Assembly (NCBI GenBank): GCA_017646185.1
Contig: JAGCNA010000065.1
Coordinates: forward strand, 1 to 13,865
DNA from: Clostridia bacterium
Lineage (GTDB): Bacteria > Bacillota > Clostridia > Oscillospirales > CAG-382
Length of the DNA: 13,865 bases
Direction of reading: 5' to 3'
Shown here: positions 12,445 through 13,865 of the stretch, one piece after another
Layout: every line of letters starts with the position of its first letter
Numbering within the stretch: the first letter of the stretch is position 1
Translations under genes and position numbers: made by a program
Notes under the pieces: model-generated
Databases searched by the model: none
The model's input: the letters and a program-made list of their open reading frames with translations, nothing else
Told to the model about the DNA's origin: nothing

Positions 12445-13865
12445 GTGGCGGATTTTATACAAAAAACTTTCGGGATACAATCCCCTGCCGCAATAGCGAT
12501 AATAACTATTGCCCTTATGCTGTTTTGCGGTTTTGCCATGACACGGCTTACAAAGCTGTTAAAGCTGCCAAATGTAACGGCATACATAATTACGGGAATT
12601 CTTTTGGGTCCATTTTGTTTTGACGCTGTGCCGGAAACGGTGGTAAACGGCACGGAATTTCTTTCCGATATTGCTTTGGCGTTTATCGCCTTCAGCACCG
12701 GTGAGTTTTTCAAATTAAACGTATTAAAGAAAAACGGCAGGAAGGTCGTTATTATTACCGCGGCAGAAGCACTTACCGCATCCCTTTTGGTATTTTCCGT
12801 ACTGTACTTCCTTTTAAAAGTAAACCTTGCTTTTTCCATAGTGCTTGCAGCCCTTGCCGCCGCAACCGCTTCCGCATCCACTATGATGACTATACGGCAG
12901 ACCGGCGCAAAGGGGGACTTTGTAAACACCCTGCTTCAGGTTGTGGCTCTCGATAACGTAATAAGCCTTATTGCCTATTCCGTTTCCATTTCCGTGGCGG
13001 TTGCCATTATCGGCGGAGAAAGAACAGCCGGCGCAAAAGACGTTTTTATTCCCCTGCTTATTAACGCAGGCGTATTTCTTTTGGGCGGTGCATTCGGATT
13101 TTTCCTTACCTATCTTTTAAGAAAAAGATCCACGGACAACCGCTTGATAGTTTCTATCGCCATACTTTTTGCTTTTTGCGGTGTTTGCACCGTACTGGAC
13201 GTTTCTCCCCTGCTGGGATGTATGTCCATGGCTACGGTATATATTAACGTTTCCGGTGACGAAAAGCTGTTTAAGCAGCTGAATTACTTCAGTCCGCCCA
13301 TACTGCTTTTATTCTTTGTAAGGTCCGGCGTGGGATTTGACCTCAACGCACTGTTTGATTTTTCTTCATCTGTCGGCGCAGTTTCTCTCCTTGTGGTGGG
13401 AATCGTTTATTTTACCGTAAGAATAGCAGGCAAATACGCAGGAGCGTACTTGGGCTGTAAATTAGCTAAAAAAGACAAAAAAGTTTGCAATAATCTGGGA
13501 TTTGCCCTTATACCGCAAGCGGGAGTAAGTATCGGTCTTGCCGCGCTGGGCGCAAGAGCTATCGGCGGTGAAACGGGTGAGGCGTTGCAGACGGTTATTT
13601 TAGCCTCCGGCGTATTGTATGAGCTTATCGGCCCCGCTTTGGCAAAGCTTTCCTTACACCTGGCGGGCGCATATTCCGAAAAGATAGAGGATCTGGTTTC
13701 TGTTGAAGTTATTACTGCAGACGGAAAAACAAAAAACGACGCCGAGCTGTTGGTAGAACGAATACAAAAAATACAAAAAGAGCTTCCCGAAAAGGGAGAC
13801 ACACCTTCGGAAGACGAGCAGGCTTTTCTGGAAGCGGCAGAAGAACAGTATGCGGCTATGCTTGC
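12445..13865 (+). CDS. Cation/proton antiporter of the monovalent cation:proton antiporter family (Na_H_Exchanger; partial, C-terminus outside window)
   Basis: 473 full codons are read from GTG at 12445 without a stop before the edge. Residues 13-410 form a hydrophobic core with about 12 membrane segments typical of Na_H_Exchanger proteins. LPNVTAYIITGILLGP (41-56) is the standard early signature. ATASASTMMTIRQTGAKG (140-157) corresponds to the crossed unwound helix, and LLQVVALDNVISLIAYSVSI (163-182) to the ion-binding helix. In electrogenic relatives that helix carries Asp-Asp; here it is Asp170-Asn171. FFVRSGVGFDL (290-300) carries Arg293. The last 60 residues are a charged cytoplasmic tail. 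The protein should exchange Na+ or K+ for H+ across the cytoplasmic membrane for pH or ion homeostasis; the cation cannot be told. The GTG start is chosen because AAGGTGG lies about 6 bases upstream. An in-frame TTG at 12421 has no such site. Confidence 0.92.
   Translation, partial: MADFIQKTFGIQSPAAIAIITIALMLFCGFAMTRLTKLLKLPNVTAYIITGILLGPFCFDAVPETVVNGTEFLSDIALAFIAFSTGEFFKLNVLKKNGRKVVIITAAEALTASLLVFSVLYFLLKVNLAFSIVLAALAAATASASTMMTIRQTGAKGDFVNTLLQVVALDNVISLIAYSVSISVAVAIIGGERTAGAKDVFIPLLINAGVFLLGGAFGFFLTYLLRKRSTDNRLIVSIAILFAFCGVCTVLDVSPLLGCMSMATVYINVSGDEKLFKQLNYFSPPILLLFFVRSGVGFDLNALFDFSSSVGAVSLLVVGIVYFTVRIAGKYAGAYLGCKLAKKDKKVCNNLGFALIPQAGVSIGLAALGARAIGGETGEALQTVILASGVLYELIGPALAKLSLHLAGAYSEKIEDLVSVEVITADGKTKNDAELLVERIQKIQKELPEKGDTPSEDEQAFLEAAEEQYAAML

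Noticed and set aside
12414..12929. Minus-strand open frame of 171 codons
   Set aside because: It is the shadow of the antiporter start region, which has promoter, ribosome binding site and family motifs on the plus strand.

Overview
The window looks like a chromosomal segment of a Gram-positive anaerobe of the class Clostridia, probably a gut member of the Oscillospirales/Eubacteriales. This rests on moderate GC content, strong AGGAGG-type ribosome binding sites, sigma-A promoters close to consensus, use of GTG and TTG starts, tRNA-Met and tRNA-Glu genes of the Firmicutes type with encoded CCA, and Bacillus/Clostridia-like protein families (YhaO/YhaN, Tex, an AzgA/PbuG-type purine permease). 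The taxonomic call is inference from style and family resemblance only.

Left part (1-3212), minus strand: the N-terminal two thirds of the RNA-binding protein Tex, cut by the window edge, with its own promoter beside the terminator of the next gene. Upstream lies a 501-residue NCS2/AzgA-type purine permease. Its 185-base leader holds a near-consensus promoter nested in a hairpin that can pair in two exclusive ways.

Middle part (3213-10425), minus strand: a tight five-gene operon in the order pgeF, yhaO, yhaN, recG, dusB. One extended -10 promoter drives it, and every junction overlaps (11 bases, ATGA, TGATG, TGATG). It joins a peptidoglycan-precursor editing enzyme, an SbcCD-like nuclease/ATPase pair whose ATPase has two membrane helices, the fork-remodelling helicase RecG, and a tRNA dihydrouridine synthase. 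The nuclease, ATPase and helicase make sense as a module for stalled or damaged replication forks.

Right part (10426-13865), plus strand: a consensus promoter divergent from the operon drives tRNA-Met(CAU) and tRNA-Glu(UUC), ended by a strong terminator. About 500 non-coding bases follow. They contain an ordered array of four unrelated short palindromes separated by a conserved TATATCAT-type linker, a second terminator-like hairpin, a GC-rich block that may be part of a dispersed repeat, and several dyads in front of a solo XRE-type regulator with a helical-repeat-like C-terminal part. The regulator has its own promoter and terminator and looks like an accessory insertion. The window ends inside a cation/proton antiporter with its own promoter.

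The candidates for something undescribed are the palindrome/TATATCAT array (10734-10826), the nested promoter/terminator leader of the permease, the leader segment that mimics the tRNA-Met acceptor strand, and the unusual Asp-Asn motif of the antiporter. I see no CRISPR array, transposase, toxin-antitoxin pair or recognisable defence system.
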